64,000 nt of DNA, taken from the NCBI GenBank assembly GCA_025094145.1, contig JALLLS010000022.1, forward strand, positions 62,001-126,000. The letters are read 5' to 3'. This stretch comes from Spinellus fusiger. Lineage: Eukaryota > Mucoromycota > Mucoromycetes > Mucorales > Phycomycetaceae. This document shows, one piece after another, positions 15,191 through 26,457 of this stretch; position 1 is the stretch's first letter, and every line of letters begins with the position of its first letter. The position numbers and the translations under genes were made by a program. Under the pieces are notes generated by a model. The model saw nothing but the letters and a program-made list of their open reading frames with translations. It was not told the origin of the DNA and did no database searches.

Positions 15191-18100
15191 ATGAGTTCTG
15201 CATTTTACTCTCTTCTTCACTCTATTACGAGTTCCATTACCTCTCGCTATGAAGTCAAGTCGCCCATTTCAACATCAGGACTATGGAAGATATACGCTGG
15301 AGTTCGAAAGACAACAGGGAAACAAGTAGCGATATTTGTATCCTTTTTCTTCTTTCTTTCTTTTATATCTATATCTATACCTTCTAGTCATAGTTCCCTG
15401 CTATTGTTTATGCATTATTAGCCTTGACGGCCTCTATTGACAGATATTTGAGAAGAAAGTGCTGGATGTCACACTAAGAAAGGACAGAGGCAGCTCCAAA
15501 CATAGTAGCGATAGGGTCTATGAACAGCTCAAGAAGGAGGCCAGCCATCTTGCTAGGCTGCGTCATCCGTCTATTCTCGAGGTAGTGGAGCCAGTGACAG
15601 AGTCCCGTTCTTCAATTGTCTTTGTCACAGAGCCATTGGTGGGTGCACTCTCTCACTTGCTCAAGGGAACAGAGTCTTCTCTAGCAGCAGCAGCAGCAGC
15701 AGCAGCAGAGCAAGAAGATGGATTTGCCCTGGATGAACTGGAGGCAAGTGAATGAGTTGGAAGCAGCCGACATTGACTCTACTGTATAACAGATTCAGAA
15801 GGGTCTGTTGCAAGTAGGCAAGGGACTGATGTTCCTTAAGGATGCCAATGTGGTGCATCACAATCTTACACCTGAAGCTGTGTTTGTCAATGCCAAGGTA
15901 GTCTACATAGACACTTCTGTATGACCTTCTGTGGGGCTGATAGACGGGTACTTTTGTGTTATATAGGGAGACTGGAAGATTGGAGGGTGAGTGAGGTGTT
16001 CTTTAGAGTATTTACATGAACCTGCCAGACTTGGTTTTGGGATCTTCCTTAATACTGCAACAGAGGCAGAGAAAGACGATGGACATGATTTCAGTGATGG
16101 ACTACCAGAGCAGTGCTATATTGATATGGATTATGCAGGTAAAGAACCCCTTATCCTTGCTATTCAACAGCATGATCACCCATCTTCTTCACTATGAATA
16201 AGCACCCGAGTTTGTTATGAAGAATGAAATCCATCAGGCCAACGATGTGTTTTCTCTCGGATGTCTTGCTTATACCATCCACAACAAGGGAGTGTCTTTA
16301 CTACAGACATTCAATAACACACGCACTTATGAGAGAAAGATCAAGGCACTGGACAGTCTGGATTATAGTAAGGTGCCTCCTCATTTACAAGGTAAGGCAC
16401 CCTTTCTTTCTTTCATTTTCTTTTCTTTCTTTTTCCTTTCTTATTTGTAGATGCAGACGTAGATTCATACTGTTTCTTCAATAGGTGTCATGCGTCAGAT
16501 GTTGGCCCTCCACCCCTCGCAGCGACTGACATTGGAGGCATTTCAGAACTCAAAGTACTTTGATAATCTGCTGGTGTCCACTATGAAGTTCATGGAGAGC
16601 TTTCCTGAAAAGACACGCGAGGAAAAGGCACAGTTTATGAAGGGATTGGCACGTGTGTTAGGACAGTTCTCTGATCGTGTGGTGAAGCGCAAGGTGGGTT
16701 TTATATATTTATAAATATATATAAACATATATACATTGGAGTCGAGTATTGATGCCTCATGGATTTCTAGATTCTTCCTACACTGCTGGAAGAACTCAAA
16801 GACCATCCCCTGTTGCCCTACACTGTGCCCAACATCCTTCTCATTACTCAACAGCTGACACAAAAGGAGTTTTGTGATTTGATCCTACCTTCTCTTAAAC
16901 CTGTATTTCTTATCAGAGACCCACCACAGAATATGATTGTTCTATTGGAGAAGTTGGATGTGTTTCAACAAAAGACCCCCAGAGAGACCTTTAGAGATGG
17001 TAAGTCAAGCAAAAAGAAAAAGAAGAGTGGTGGTGGTATTGAAGAACAGGGACCATGGCAGATGTGATGCCGTTGATGTATGCTGCACTGGAAACACCTG
17101 TGCCTGCAGTACAGGAAAAGGCATTGAGGATTCTTCCTTCTTTGTGTGATTCTCTTGACTATACCATCATCAAGGGATCCCTCTTCCAGAGAGTGCAGGT
17201 AACATCAGTCCTACAGGCCATGGTCCTACAAAGACTGATATATGATATTAGGCATTGTTTGTCCAAACCACTATCCTATCTGTGAAAGTGAGTACGTTGA
17301 TCTGCTTCCATGCCATGATAAAGACAGTGGATAAGGTAAGAAGGACAGCCAACAGCACAGCATTCATGGGTAGATGCACAGTTTACCATGCAAGAGAAGT
17401 TGCTTCCTCTCTTGGAGAACATAAAGACAAAGGAGCCTGCTGTCATGGTAAGTGGATGGACTAGACACAAGAGAAAGCACGATAAAAGAAAAACACAGCC
17501 TACTCTTTATTAGTTGGCTACCTTGGCAGTGTATGATGAGATGGGCAAGTATCTTGAAAAGGAGCTGATTGCCACCCAAATCCTTCCTCAGCTGTGGAAG
17601 ATGAGCTTTGGACCACTGCTCAATATAGATCAGGTACCCACTTCATAAGGTCAAATTGTTGGCATCTGTCTGTTCCTAGCTAAAAAAAAAGGAAATACAT
17701 ACTCCATGCATATCAGTTTAAGAAGTTCATGAAGACCATCAAAGAGCTTACTCTTCGTGTGGAAGAGGCACATGTCAAACACTTGCAGCAAGTCAGGTCT
17801 TTGGAAGAACAGACCAAGAGTGTGGGTGCCAATGGAGCCTATTTGAATCCATCAGGAGAGGGTGAAGATGCCTCCTTTGAGTCTCTTGTCCAGGGCAAAA
17901 CATCCTCCAACCTCCAACAACAACAACAACAACAGGTAGTGAAAGATTCCTTCTTTCCTAGTACTCCACCCAGTGTATCTTCCACTGTCTCTCCAATGAC
18001 ACCTACTACAGTGCCACTTGTCTCTGCCACTCTTTCTGCCTTTCCTCATCATCAACCCATGGCTATTATGAATCAATTCAACACTTCTTCCTATTCCATA

Positions 18101-18508
18101 AAACCACCACAGCAACAACAGCAACAACAGCAACAGCAACAGTTCCAGTCTACTTCTTCATGGTCTATTCTACCTCCCACGACCAGTTCAACAAAGCCCA
18201 TTGTACCTATGAGCATGGGTATGAATACGGGTATGAGTGGTCTATCCCTACAAAACAAGGCATCTTCAGAGCCCAATTACTCTGCCCTTCATTCGATGAC
18301 TAGCTCGATGAATAGCTCGATGAATAGCTCGATGAAGCCATGGGTGGCTACTCCAATAGGACACATACAGACACAACCAAATCTCCATAGTATGGGATTA
18401 CTACAGCCTACTTCCATCCGGACCACCCACACACCCTCCTTGTCTGGCAATGATCCTTCTAAAGGCCATCGCTCCAATCAAATCAATGCCTTTGATCCCC
18501 TCGGTTAA
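15191..18508 (+). CDS. SCY1: SCY1/SCYL2-like pseudokinase with HEAT repeats
   Basis: Scy1-like pseudokinase linked in other eukaryotes to clathrin/AP and TGN-endosome traffic. Thirteen exons: 15191-15337, 15444-15743, 15793-15897, 15967-15986, 16029-16138, 16203-16391, 16485-16693, 16771-16999, 17050-17198, 17252-17335, 17400-17447, 17514-17633 and 17717-18508. The kinase-like domain lacks catalytic motifs: the HRD region reads VVHHNLTPEAVFV and the DFG position reads GDWKIGGLGFG, while APEF is kept. HEAT-type helices follow (GLARVLGQFSDRV, LRILPSLCDSLDY, TTILSVKVSTLICF), then a helix (FKKFMKTIKELTLRVEEAH). The tail is Ser/Gln-rich with two poly-Gln tracts and ends NAFDPLG. One intron (15744) has a GC donor and exon 4 is a 20-nt microexon. 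Confidence 0.9.
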
Positions 18509-18687
18509 AGACTTATAGACATACTAAAATATAATAAAACATAGTGTGGAGAGATGTCTATCTTGTCTGTCTTTCCTCTCTTCAAAATGTAGTTCAGGTC
18601 TCTTCAAACTCAGAACTACTTCCACTCGAATAAACAAAAGAAAAAGAAAGAATAACACTTCTTTTTTATTATTTTGTTTATTTTACC

Positions 18688-19830
18688 ATGGCAAAACCAC
18701 TCACAAGGAAGCTCTTTGTTGTTGGTGGCAATGGGTCTTTGGGTAATCATCCCATCATAACTACCACTGACAGAAGATAGGCCAGCGTATTTGTCAATTG
18801 TCAGTGGAGAAAGGCTGGGAGACTGTTAGTCTAAGGTAAGCAAAATCCACACCCACTTCCTCTAGCTAGAAGACACTCTATCAAAACAAACAGGACAAAA
18901 GGAGACTCCTCCCCTCCCCCTTTCTCTTTCTCTTCCTTTTCTTTATGAACACAGTATTCTTTTGTTTTTTCTCTCTTTCTCAGTCGAAGGGGCGAACCCA
19001 CCTACGCCACGCCTGCTGCCAAACCAGCCTGGGCCCATAAGGTGAAGTGGGTGACTGGAAACTCCCTTGAACCAGCCACCTACCACCAGACACTAAAGGG
19101 AGTGACGGATGTTGTGCATACAGTAGGCATCCTGCTGGAGAGTGACTACAAGGCACTGGCCCGGGCTACTACGGCTGTGGAGCTGGGAAAGGGACTCCTT
19201 CACCTTGCTTCTGGTGTGTTTGGCATGAAAGACAACGGAAACCCGCTCAGTCCAGCCCACTCTCCTGTCACATACGAACAAATGAACAGAGACACAGGTA
19301 GCGTTGTTGATCCACCCATCCACCCATCCACCCATCCAGACAGTCTGTGACCTCTTCTTTGCTCTAGCTGTTACTGTCGCCCAACAAGCAGCCCAGCAGT
19401 CTACAGTGGATTCCTTTGTGTATGTCTCTGCCACAGACACACTCCCCTTTGTAGACCCACGCTACATAACCACAAAGAGAGAGGCCGAGTCCTTTCTACT
19501 GAGTCTTCCACAGCTACGGCCAATCATTCTCCGTCCAGGTAAGCCCGCTGTCGATGGATATGCACACCCGTAACTTCTTGTCGATCAGCCCTTATGTACA
19601 GTGAAGAACGCCTGGCCTCTGTTCGTCTTGCCTCGGTGCTTCAATGTCTGAACTCTATGACGCGTCCTTTTAGCAGGGACATTGCCAGTCTTCCCCTTGG
19701 CCCGCTCCTGACCACCCCTCCTCTTCTACTCGATACAGTAGCACATGCAGTAGTGTCTGGCATTGATACACCCACAGCACGAGGCCTATTTGATGTAGAA
19801 GGACTGCAGAGACTTGCCTCTCAGTCATAA
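18688..19830 (+). CDS. COQ11: COQ11/NDUFA9-like atypical short-chain reductase, mitochondrial
   Basis: Atypical SDR of the NDUFA9/YLR290C group; yeast Coq11 associates with the coenzyme Q synthome. Exons are 18688-18742, 18781-18835, 18984-19297, 19368-19538 and 19589-19830, giving 278 residues. The Rossmann Gly motif is KLFVVGGNGSLGGQRIC, interrupted by intron 1. Then come WETVSLSRRGEP, WVTGNSLEPATY, DVVHTVGILLESDYKAL, FVYVSATDTLPF, a TKREAE segment in the place of the SDR YxxxK region (YITTKREAE), and RPIILRPALMYSEERLAS. There is no strong presequence (MAKPLTRKLFVV). Complex I NDUFA9 itself is longer, so the Coq11 branch is preferred. Confidence 0.88.
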
Positions 19831-20048
19831 GAAAGAAAGCAATAAACAATAATAATAAACAGTTAGCCATCCGCCATCCTCCATCTTCCATCAACGCACA
19901 GACCCCACACCCCTTTCATCCATCCCACAGGCACAGAGGAATCATCACGTGCTTCTCTCTTTGACTGCTTTCTCTCTCTCTCTCTCATTCTCTCTCATTC
20001 TCTCTCTCCATTTCTTTTACCTTTTCCTCTCATTGCTACTCTCTCACC
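19831..20048. promoter_or_regulatory. THOC7 upstream region
   Basis: A pyrimidine-rich stretch (TCTC repeats, 19960-20040) ends directly at the THOC7 ATG. It probably carries the core promoter or 5' leader. Confidence 0.4.
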
Positions 20049-21211
20049 ATGGACGAAGGTGAACTACTTTGCTTCCTTGGTTCACTCCTTTCTTCTTCTT
20101 TCTGTGTAATACTTATGCAGTCTAACGTCAGAAACAATGCTCAAAACACGACTGGCCATGGATGACCGGCCTGTGAAGAACCTTGAGAAGAAAGTCAGTT
20201 CGTGGTTGGCTCATTTACGCAATGAGTCCATTGAGTCAGCGTAAGTACTTCTAAAAGAGGAGAGAGCCTCCCCCCCCTCCCAGTCTATTCTTCTGTTGTT
20301 GACAACCCACAGACAGAACCACTGCGACGCTCTGTTGATTCAAATATCCAACTACCAGACAAGCATTGAGCGCCACCCTCTGATCCAGGAGGCCAATGCC
20401 AAGGACATCACCAAGTATGCAGAGAGTGTCCATGATACAGGTAGGTTTCTTGTCATGAGATGCCTATAGGAAGCTCATGTCGTGTCCAGTGAGAAAGGAG
20501 CGAGAGGCAAGAGACCAAATCTCAGACTTGAAGCAGGACCTGAAAAAGGCACAGAAGATCAGAGACAATAAACTCCAGTACGATCAAGTGGCCCGTGAGA
20601 TTCTTAAGCTAGAGACACGTGAGGCCTACCATGAGTAAGTGAAAGGGACACATCGTAGGGGCCATGCCTGTCTGTTTCTTTTCATATTATTATTGCATTG
20701 CATGGACTTATGGAAAGAGGGAGAGTAGATCGATTGACCAATTGCAGCAGGACATTGATATGTTGCGCCATGAAAAGGGAAATAAGGAAGAAGCACTGAG
20801 TTCAAGAAAGAGGAAGTTTGGAGAGATGATTTCCATGGTAAAGCAACTCCAGCGGGACATTGAAGAAGAAAGAGCAAGAGGAGTAAGTCGGTTATTAAGA
20901 GAGAGAGAGATCTAGAGAGAGATCTAGAGAGAGAAATGGCGGCTCATCTCTCCTTATAGCACAAGACACAGAAGATTCTTATGGACATGGGAAGAGATTG
21001 CGAGTCTTCGGATGATGAGTCCCTGCATGGAGAAGAGAGATCAAGTTCTCCCGAGGCAGACAGTCTGACCATGACGGGTAATTTCCATCGCTTCCAAGAG
21101 AGAGAAGACGAGGATGATGAAGACGATGAGGGTGAGGATGAGGGTGAGGATGAGGAGGGGATGGTGCCTGATGGAGAAGAGGGTGCAGTGGTAGTGAGTG
21201 CACCCCACTAA
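20049..21211 (+). CDS. THOC7: THO complex subunit 7
   Basis: Coiled-coil subunit of the THO/TREX complex, which couples transcription to mRNP assembly and export. Exons are 20049-20058 (only 10 nt), 20132-20240, 20313-20440, 20490-20634, 20720-20882 and 20960-21211, giving 268 residues. The family signature is the N-terminal block ETMLKTRLAMDDRPVKNLEK followed by a conserved Trp (SSWLAHLR). After that come nearly continuous coiled coils, including LKQDLKKAQKIRDNKLQYDQ, RSIDQLQQDIDMLRHEKGN and KFGEMISMVKQLQRDIEEE. The last exon adds an acidic, disordered tail (runs of Glu/Asp/Gly) beyond the usual family core. The gene is convergent with QCR6. Confidence 0.85.
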
Positions 21212-21415
21212 GAGACTCCAGTAAAGCATAAGAAAAATAAAAGATAATGCCATGGACACATCACCATGGATACATCACCATGGATACATCACACTGAATA
21301 CATCACACTGAATACACAGTCCCCCCTCTCCCTCCCCCTCCCCCTCCCCTTTGCCTGTTTTCTGTAGAGAGAAAGATTTGTTTATTGACACAGCAGCTAC
21401 CGTGAAACGAATGTT

Positions 21416-21944
21416 TTATTTGGTGGCAGCAAACAGCTTGGGAGCAGCCTAACCAATAGAAAGGGTAAGTGGCTCTCATCCACACACACACACTATTGCT
21501 ATGGACACCTACACATTCATCAGCACAGTGCATAAAGTGGAAGAACTCCTCAATGCCTAAGAACAAAAAGTATCAGTCACTTCTGCCCACATCAGCCCCA
21601 CTGCTACTACTGCTGCTGCTGCTACTGCTACTGCTGCTGCTACTGCTGCTGCTACTGCTACTACTACTACTACTGGTACCACTTACAGTTTTCATGAGAA
21701 CCGTTTTCCACGCGTTCATTGCATTCGTCAAGGTGTTTCTTAAGAGAAGAGCATTCCTTGGTGCACTCTATGTCTACTGTCAGACCCTATTGGGTAACTC
21801 TTTTCTTTTACCTTCAAGAATAGCCTCCTTGGGGTCTTCAGGCTCTTCTTCTTCTTCCACGACTACTTCTTCAAACACCACCACTTCCTCCTCCTCAGCA
21901 TAGGCAGTAGGAATGAAACTGGACAAGAATTCAGAAAGACCCAT
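21416..21944 (-). CDS. QCR6: Cytochrome bc1 complex hinge protein
   Basis: Acidic hinge subunit of respiratory complex III, in the intermembrane space, stabilising the contact with cytochrome c1. Minus-strand exons start at 21944 (MGLSEFLSSFIP, a short hydrophobic N-terminus) and run to 21812 with a long Glu/Asp stretch. The second begins at 21776 with VDIECTKECSSLKKHLDECNER. Then comes IEEFFHFMHCADEC, and the last exon AAPKLFAATK ends at the TAA at 21416-21418. The Cys pattern (CxxxC twice, paired with CxxxC in the last helix) matches the disulfide-stapled hinge fold. A CTG/CTA trinucleotide tract at 21598-21672 lies in the second intron. Confidence 0.9.
21598..21672. repeat. CTG/CTA trinucleotide tract in a QCR6 intron
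   Basis: About 25 triplets of CTG and CTA (CAG/TAG on the transcribed strand) within an intron. A long Leu-rich plus-strand open frame across it is an artefact of the repeat. Confidence 0.85.
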
Positions 21945-22300
21945 GGTGTAAGGCAAGTTGTAATGCAAGTGGAGTTAGCTGGGATGACTAAGGTGTTTTG
22001 ATAAGCACCACTCCCACCCCGGCCCATAAAAGCCACTTTTTTGTTCTCCTTTGGGCGATGTGACTGGTTATTCTCTTGCTGTAGGAAGGCCATTAGGTCT
22101 CTTATTGAGGAAAAAGCACACCCCTCCTTCCTAGTATAGTGTAGTATAGTATAGTATGTAGTGTAGCATTGCCTATGGAATAAAAGGCCTCTTTCTTTTT
22201 CTTTTCTCTTTCTTCATTCCCCACCAGAATAGAACAAAACATAAAAACATAAAACAAAAGCAAGAGAAAGAGTATGTTTATCGTGACTGTGAATGTCTCA

Positions 22301-23534
22301 CTAGTCCATGGCCACGGTGGATTGGAGGTAGTCTACAAACTACCAACACTGTGAGCCCTCTTGTAGACAGTGTTATGCTACTCGCTTACTTGGTCAATAA
22401 GAATAGGCCATGCACCGTCTGCATCGTGCGTGTCCACATTAAGATCCTTCTGACTAGCAAACTCATAAAACTAGAATGCAATGGAAAAAAGCAAAAGAAT
22501 AGAAAGGAATAGACATAGTAAGCAGGATGAAGAGGATAATAAAAGAGACACGCTGTGGTTACCAAACTCCATGTATCGCGTGAAATAGCCTTGCCGTGCT
22601 TCTCCTAATGGATGATCAGTGACTGCTACTTAGTGTAGGGAGGAGTCGTACTTGCAAGAACTGGATCCATGAGTCCAAGAGATGGAATCTTCCTGTCAAG
22701 AGCAGCCGCCACAGCTCAATAGCAGCCTCAAGGGCTAGCAACAAACAAACAAACAAACAAACAAGGAACAAGTCACTTTCAAGCACTACGATGCGATCAA
22801 GGGAGAATGACTTACACAGACTCTTCTGTCCTGTCTGCCGCCCAAACAGAAATGCATAGTTGTAGATGCTCCTCAATGCAGTGTCGACGCCAGTGTCCAT
22901 CTGTGTTTTGAGTGTCTGCATGGCCTGTGCGAGTCCCTCCACAGTATCGCAGTGGTGTTTGACACATCCCTCGACAAATCCCTGTCGTGTCATTTCACCC
23001 ATACGCTCAGAGTTCAGTTGATGGGAGACCAACAGAAACTCCAGCGCAGTAGGCTCAATCCCAAGGTCCTGGCAGAGAAGAATGCAGCCGTCCACAGTGA
23101 TGCTATCTCTTTTGTCGGGATCTGGACAGCCACACTAAGCACCCTCTCTTCTTTGCAAGTGAAAGAGAAAAGAAAAGAAAAGACTTGTATTTACCTTGGT
23201 ACTTGTCAAACAGGGTGTTGATGGACTTGGTGTTGATGGACTTGGTGTTGGTCATGCACGGTGTCTGCCCCTGTGGGGTGGCTGGTGTCCGGTAGAAGAT
23301 GTCCACAGCACGGGACACATCCCACTGTGAAGACTGGAGAAGCCGCTGGGCGTCCTTTTCACTATAAGCGAGTGTGGCTAAGTCATGGCCTGGCGTTTTT
23401 CTCTTTCTTTCTCTTTCTTTACCTTTGCCGGGTCAGCTCCACCAGCTGTAGAACCTTTTGCAGTTGAAAGCCTCGCAAGTTTGACTGTAGGAAGCACACG
23501 CCATTAGCTCATGTCAATGTTCACCTCTCACCAT
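22301..23534 (-). CDS. DCN1: DCN1-like cullin neddylation E3
   Basis: Scaffold-type NEDD8 ligase that promotes cullin neddylation. The ATG (23534-23532) appears to be an exon of its own: GTGAGA follows at once, and the frame resumes at 23484 as SNLRGFQLQKVLQLVEL. Further minus-strand exons are 23361-23195 (UBA-like helix SEKDAQRLLQSSQWDVSRAVDIFY), 23121-22816 (DPDKRDSITVDGCILLCQDLGI to NYAFLFGRQTGQKSL), one from 22734 (LEAAIELWRLLLTGRFHLLDSW), then EKHGKAISRDTWSL, then FYEFASQKDLNVDTHDADGAWPILIDQ, and finally FVDYLQSTVAMD. These follow the PONY domain order closely. An AAAC microsatellite (22738-22763) lies in an intron. Confidence 0.9.
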
Positions 23535-23993
23535 GGGAGAACACTAAGAAACCACTGCTACTCCTCCTGGGATGGGCCTTGTCGGTCTTTGGATTCCCTG
23601 GCACCCACCCCCTCTGTTTTTCTTTTTCTCTGCCTCCGCCACTGTGCGTGGTGTGATTGTGGGGCTTAGCTGTGGTGTGATTGTGGTGTGATTGTGGGTG
23701 TAGGGTGCTGGTGCTGGTGCTGGTGGCAGTGAGTTGGGTTTGGGAGAGGGCAGCGGACTTTGTTCTCTATTTTATAGCTTGTATTTTGATGGCTGTGCCC
23801 TGTGCCTGTGCATTGATTATTTCCATTTTGAGTGCCAGGATAGAACAGTAAGTCCAGTTGCTTGTCGTATTTCTCTAGTGTGAGGGTTCTGGGGGAGGGG
23901 TTCTTACTGACAGTGACTGTTGTTATTGCAGTCACCTTGCTCTTCTTGCTTTTGTTCTTCTTCTTCCTCTTCCTCTTCCTCCCACAGCACCTC

Positions 23994-25865
23994 ATGGCTA
24001 CTCGTCTTTTGTCGCTCCACCCCACGTGCCTTGGGACGCGCCTGGGCTATGCACTAGAACAGGGGCTGGGGCCTATTCTTCAGCACCGCGCCTATGTCTC
24101 TGTTACCTTCCACAAGGCGTCCTCCCTCAGCACCAACAAAACCCCCACCATTGACCGCTCCCTGGGCTATTTGGAGTCTACGTTTGCAGGCACCCCCTCG
24201 AGTCAGATTGACTCTGTGGGCCAAGGTACACTGCTCTGTCTATGGAGCCCAGGGTTCATAGGACGCTGTAGATAGAGAAAGAGTTATATATAGTTATAAC
24301 TGTAATGTGTGTGTATGTCTCTCTCTATGCTCTGTAGACACAGCTGCTGTGGACAGCACCAAGCCTTCTTTTGACATCATCTCCTCGGGCGTAGGTACGC
24401 TCTCTCTTCTTCTCTTCTTCTTCTCTTTTGTTTTGTTTTGTTGATTGACGCTTTCTATGGACAGGATCTGCACTGCTGGTCAAAGTAAGCCATTGTGTAC
24501 TCTATCTTTTTGGGAGCTTACATAGACTAGTTGCCTCCAGACACAGAAATCACAGCTGCCATGGGAAGTGCTGTGGCTTCCTCCAGCAAAGTAAGTGGTT
24601 GACCCTTCACCAACAAGAGGAGTCTCAAAGAAAGCCTAGGTTCTCTCTGCATTGACATTGGAAGGGGGTGCTATCAAAGCTACTAGCAAGGCATTGTTAG
24701 GCGATGCACTTTTCTATCAAAAGGTACAGTGCAAAGGGAGAAAAATAGAAAGAAAAAAGACATGCACTCTTCATTGACCTTTATTCTATTTTCCTAGTTC
24801 ACTACCCAGCAGAGGGGTGGAGATGTGTTGCTGGCCCCTCAGCGCATGGGTGACATTGCCATTGTTGAACTGGGCTCCAGTGCAAAATACTGTCTGCGCA
24901 GAGACGCCTTTCTTGCCAAGACAGAAAAGGTGACCCTCTCCTTGGGCATGGAGAAGAGTCAGGGCAGGACACTGGTGAGTGTGTAAGATGTAGAATGCAC
25001 TGGGAAGAAGGGGGAGGCTGATGGGAGTGTGTCTATCCAAGGGACTCTCTTCTGCAGTGATGCACACCGTCACAGGCCCAGGCACTCTTGCCATTACACA
25101 CTACGGCGGTCTCTACCGCTTCTCACTGAGTGCAGGAGAAGAGTACCTGGCCAATCCAAGGTAAGGCCATGGCATGAAGAAAACGAGAAAGACTAAAGTA
25201 CGACTGGGCTGCCCTTTTTTTCTCTTTGAATAAGAAATCTCGTTCTATGGGAGCGCCGCACATCTCCAGTCCAATGCCATCCAGCCCCTCGACTGATACC
25301 TTCGCCCCATTCACCCTTGCGCAAGTATACGCTGGTCCGACATGTAGCAGAAAGTCCTTCCTTCCAAGCTAAACTCCAGACCCTGCGCAAGATGACTCAG
25401 TCAGTGCGTGCTTTTGTAATGGGGACACCGGTAAGAAATAGGAACAGTAGTAGGAACAGGGGTGTGGGCTAATGGTAATGTCTATGGACTATGGATTATG
25501 GACTATGGACTATAGGACTTTGTACGTCTCAAGGGTCCTGGTGATTTCTATGTGGCTTCCCGAGTAGAATCTCGCTGGGAGAAGTCCAGGCTGTAAGTGA
25601 CAAGACATCCCACAGCAAGAACACTCACTCTGCTTGTAGCATGAATGCATTGGCAGCTGTCAATAACTCAGCGGCTCAACTGTTTGAACACTCCACCACG
25701 TTTCCTCATCTCAAAGAGACCCTTGTCCATCAGTCCAAGGCAGTCTCCCCTCATCCTGGCTATGCCACCCACAAGACAGCTCCTGGAGAAGTGACTTACT
25801 ATGCTCAGGTGGTAGGGTCCGAGAAGAAGGTGGTCTTTACACCAAGCACAGCATCAGATCAATAA
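23994..25865 (+). CDS. AIM24: AIM24-like mitochondrial protein
   Basis: Member of the AIM24 family, which in yeast supports MICOS and respiratory complex assembly at the inner membrane. The ATG at 23994 opens a basic presequence-like N-terminus (MATRLLSLHPTCLGTRLGY). Exon 1 ends at 24225; at least eight further small exons follow. Family features in order: SFDIISSGVGSALLVK, PPDTEITAAMGSAVASSS, LSALTLEGGAIKAT, ALLGDALFYQKFTT, GGDVLLAPQRMGDIAIVEL, YCLRRDAFLAKTEKVTLSL, VTGPGTLAITHYGGLYRFSL, and a C-terminal KGPGDFYVASRVESRW. It ends with the TAA at 25863. Individual small exon borders between 24340 and 24600 are by eye. It is divergent from DCN1. Confidence 0.85.
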
Positions 25866-26457
25866 AGACCAGCGCCCTAGAAGAAAAGAAAGAGAAACGA
25901 GTGTGTATGTGTGTGTGTGTGTAATAGGTGTGGATGGAATAAAAGAGGGATTCTATTGGATTAGAATTACACACTGTACAGGGGTCGATGAAAGATATAT
26001 CCTCCCTCTCTTTTCTCATCACAGACTATTCCATTCTCCACAGTCCCGGGTAATAAGTGGACAGTGAACCCACCTTTTCTCTTATTGCCTGAGGTCACTT
26101 TGTAATCAAGCAATAATAATAATAATAAAAAGATGCTCCACTGTGATGTAAGACAAAGGCTTTGCTGCAAGGTACTACGCACTGTCTACTACGCACTGCT
26201 TCTTATAACAAGAATGCAGTTGATCAGTTAAAGAACAACTGTAAATCTTGTGTTATTCTATGCATCCTTTATTATGAACATCTTGGACGGATAGACATGC
26301 CTTTAAAAAGAATGAAATAGAGAATGAAATAGAGAATGAAAAATGAATGGGAGAATCCATGGGACAGAAGACTGTCTTTTCAGTTGCCAATGTAAAGAGA
26401 GTCACTAAAGGATGCTAGCCAGTCACACTGCCCTCCAAGGTGTGGGATCGCTGTTTA
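25866..26457. other. Intergenic region up to transposon copy 1
   Basis: AIM24 3' flank with GT and AAT microsatellites and a short GAATGAAATAGA tandem repeat near 26308-26340. No gene is seen. Confidence 0.6.

Noticed and set aside
21469..21903. 144-residue plus-strand frame with a long Leu run
   Set aside because: Antisense to QCR6 exons and the CTG/CTA intron tract.
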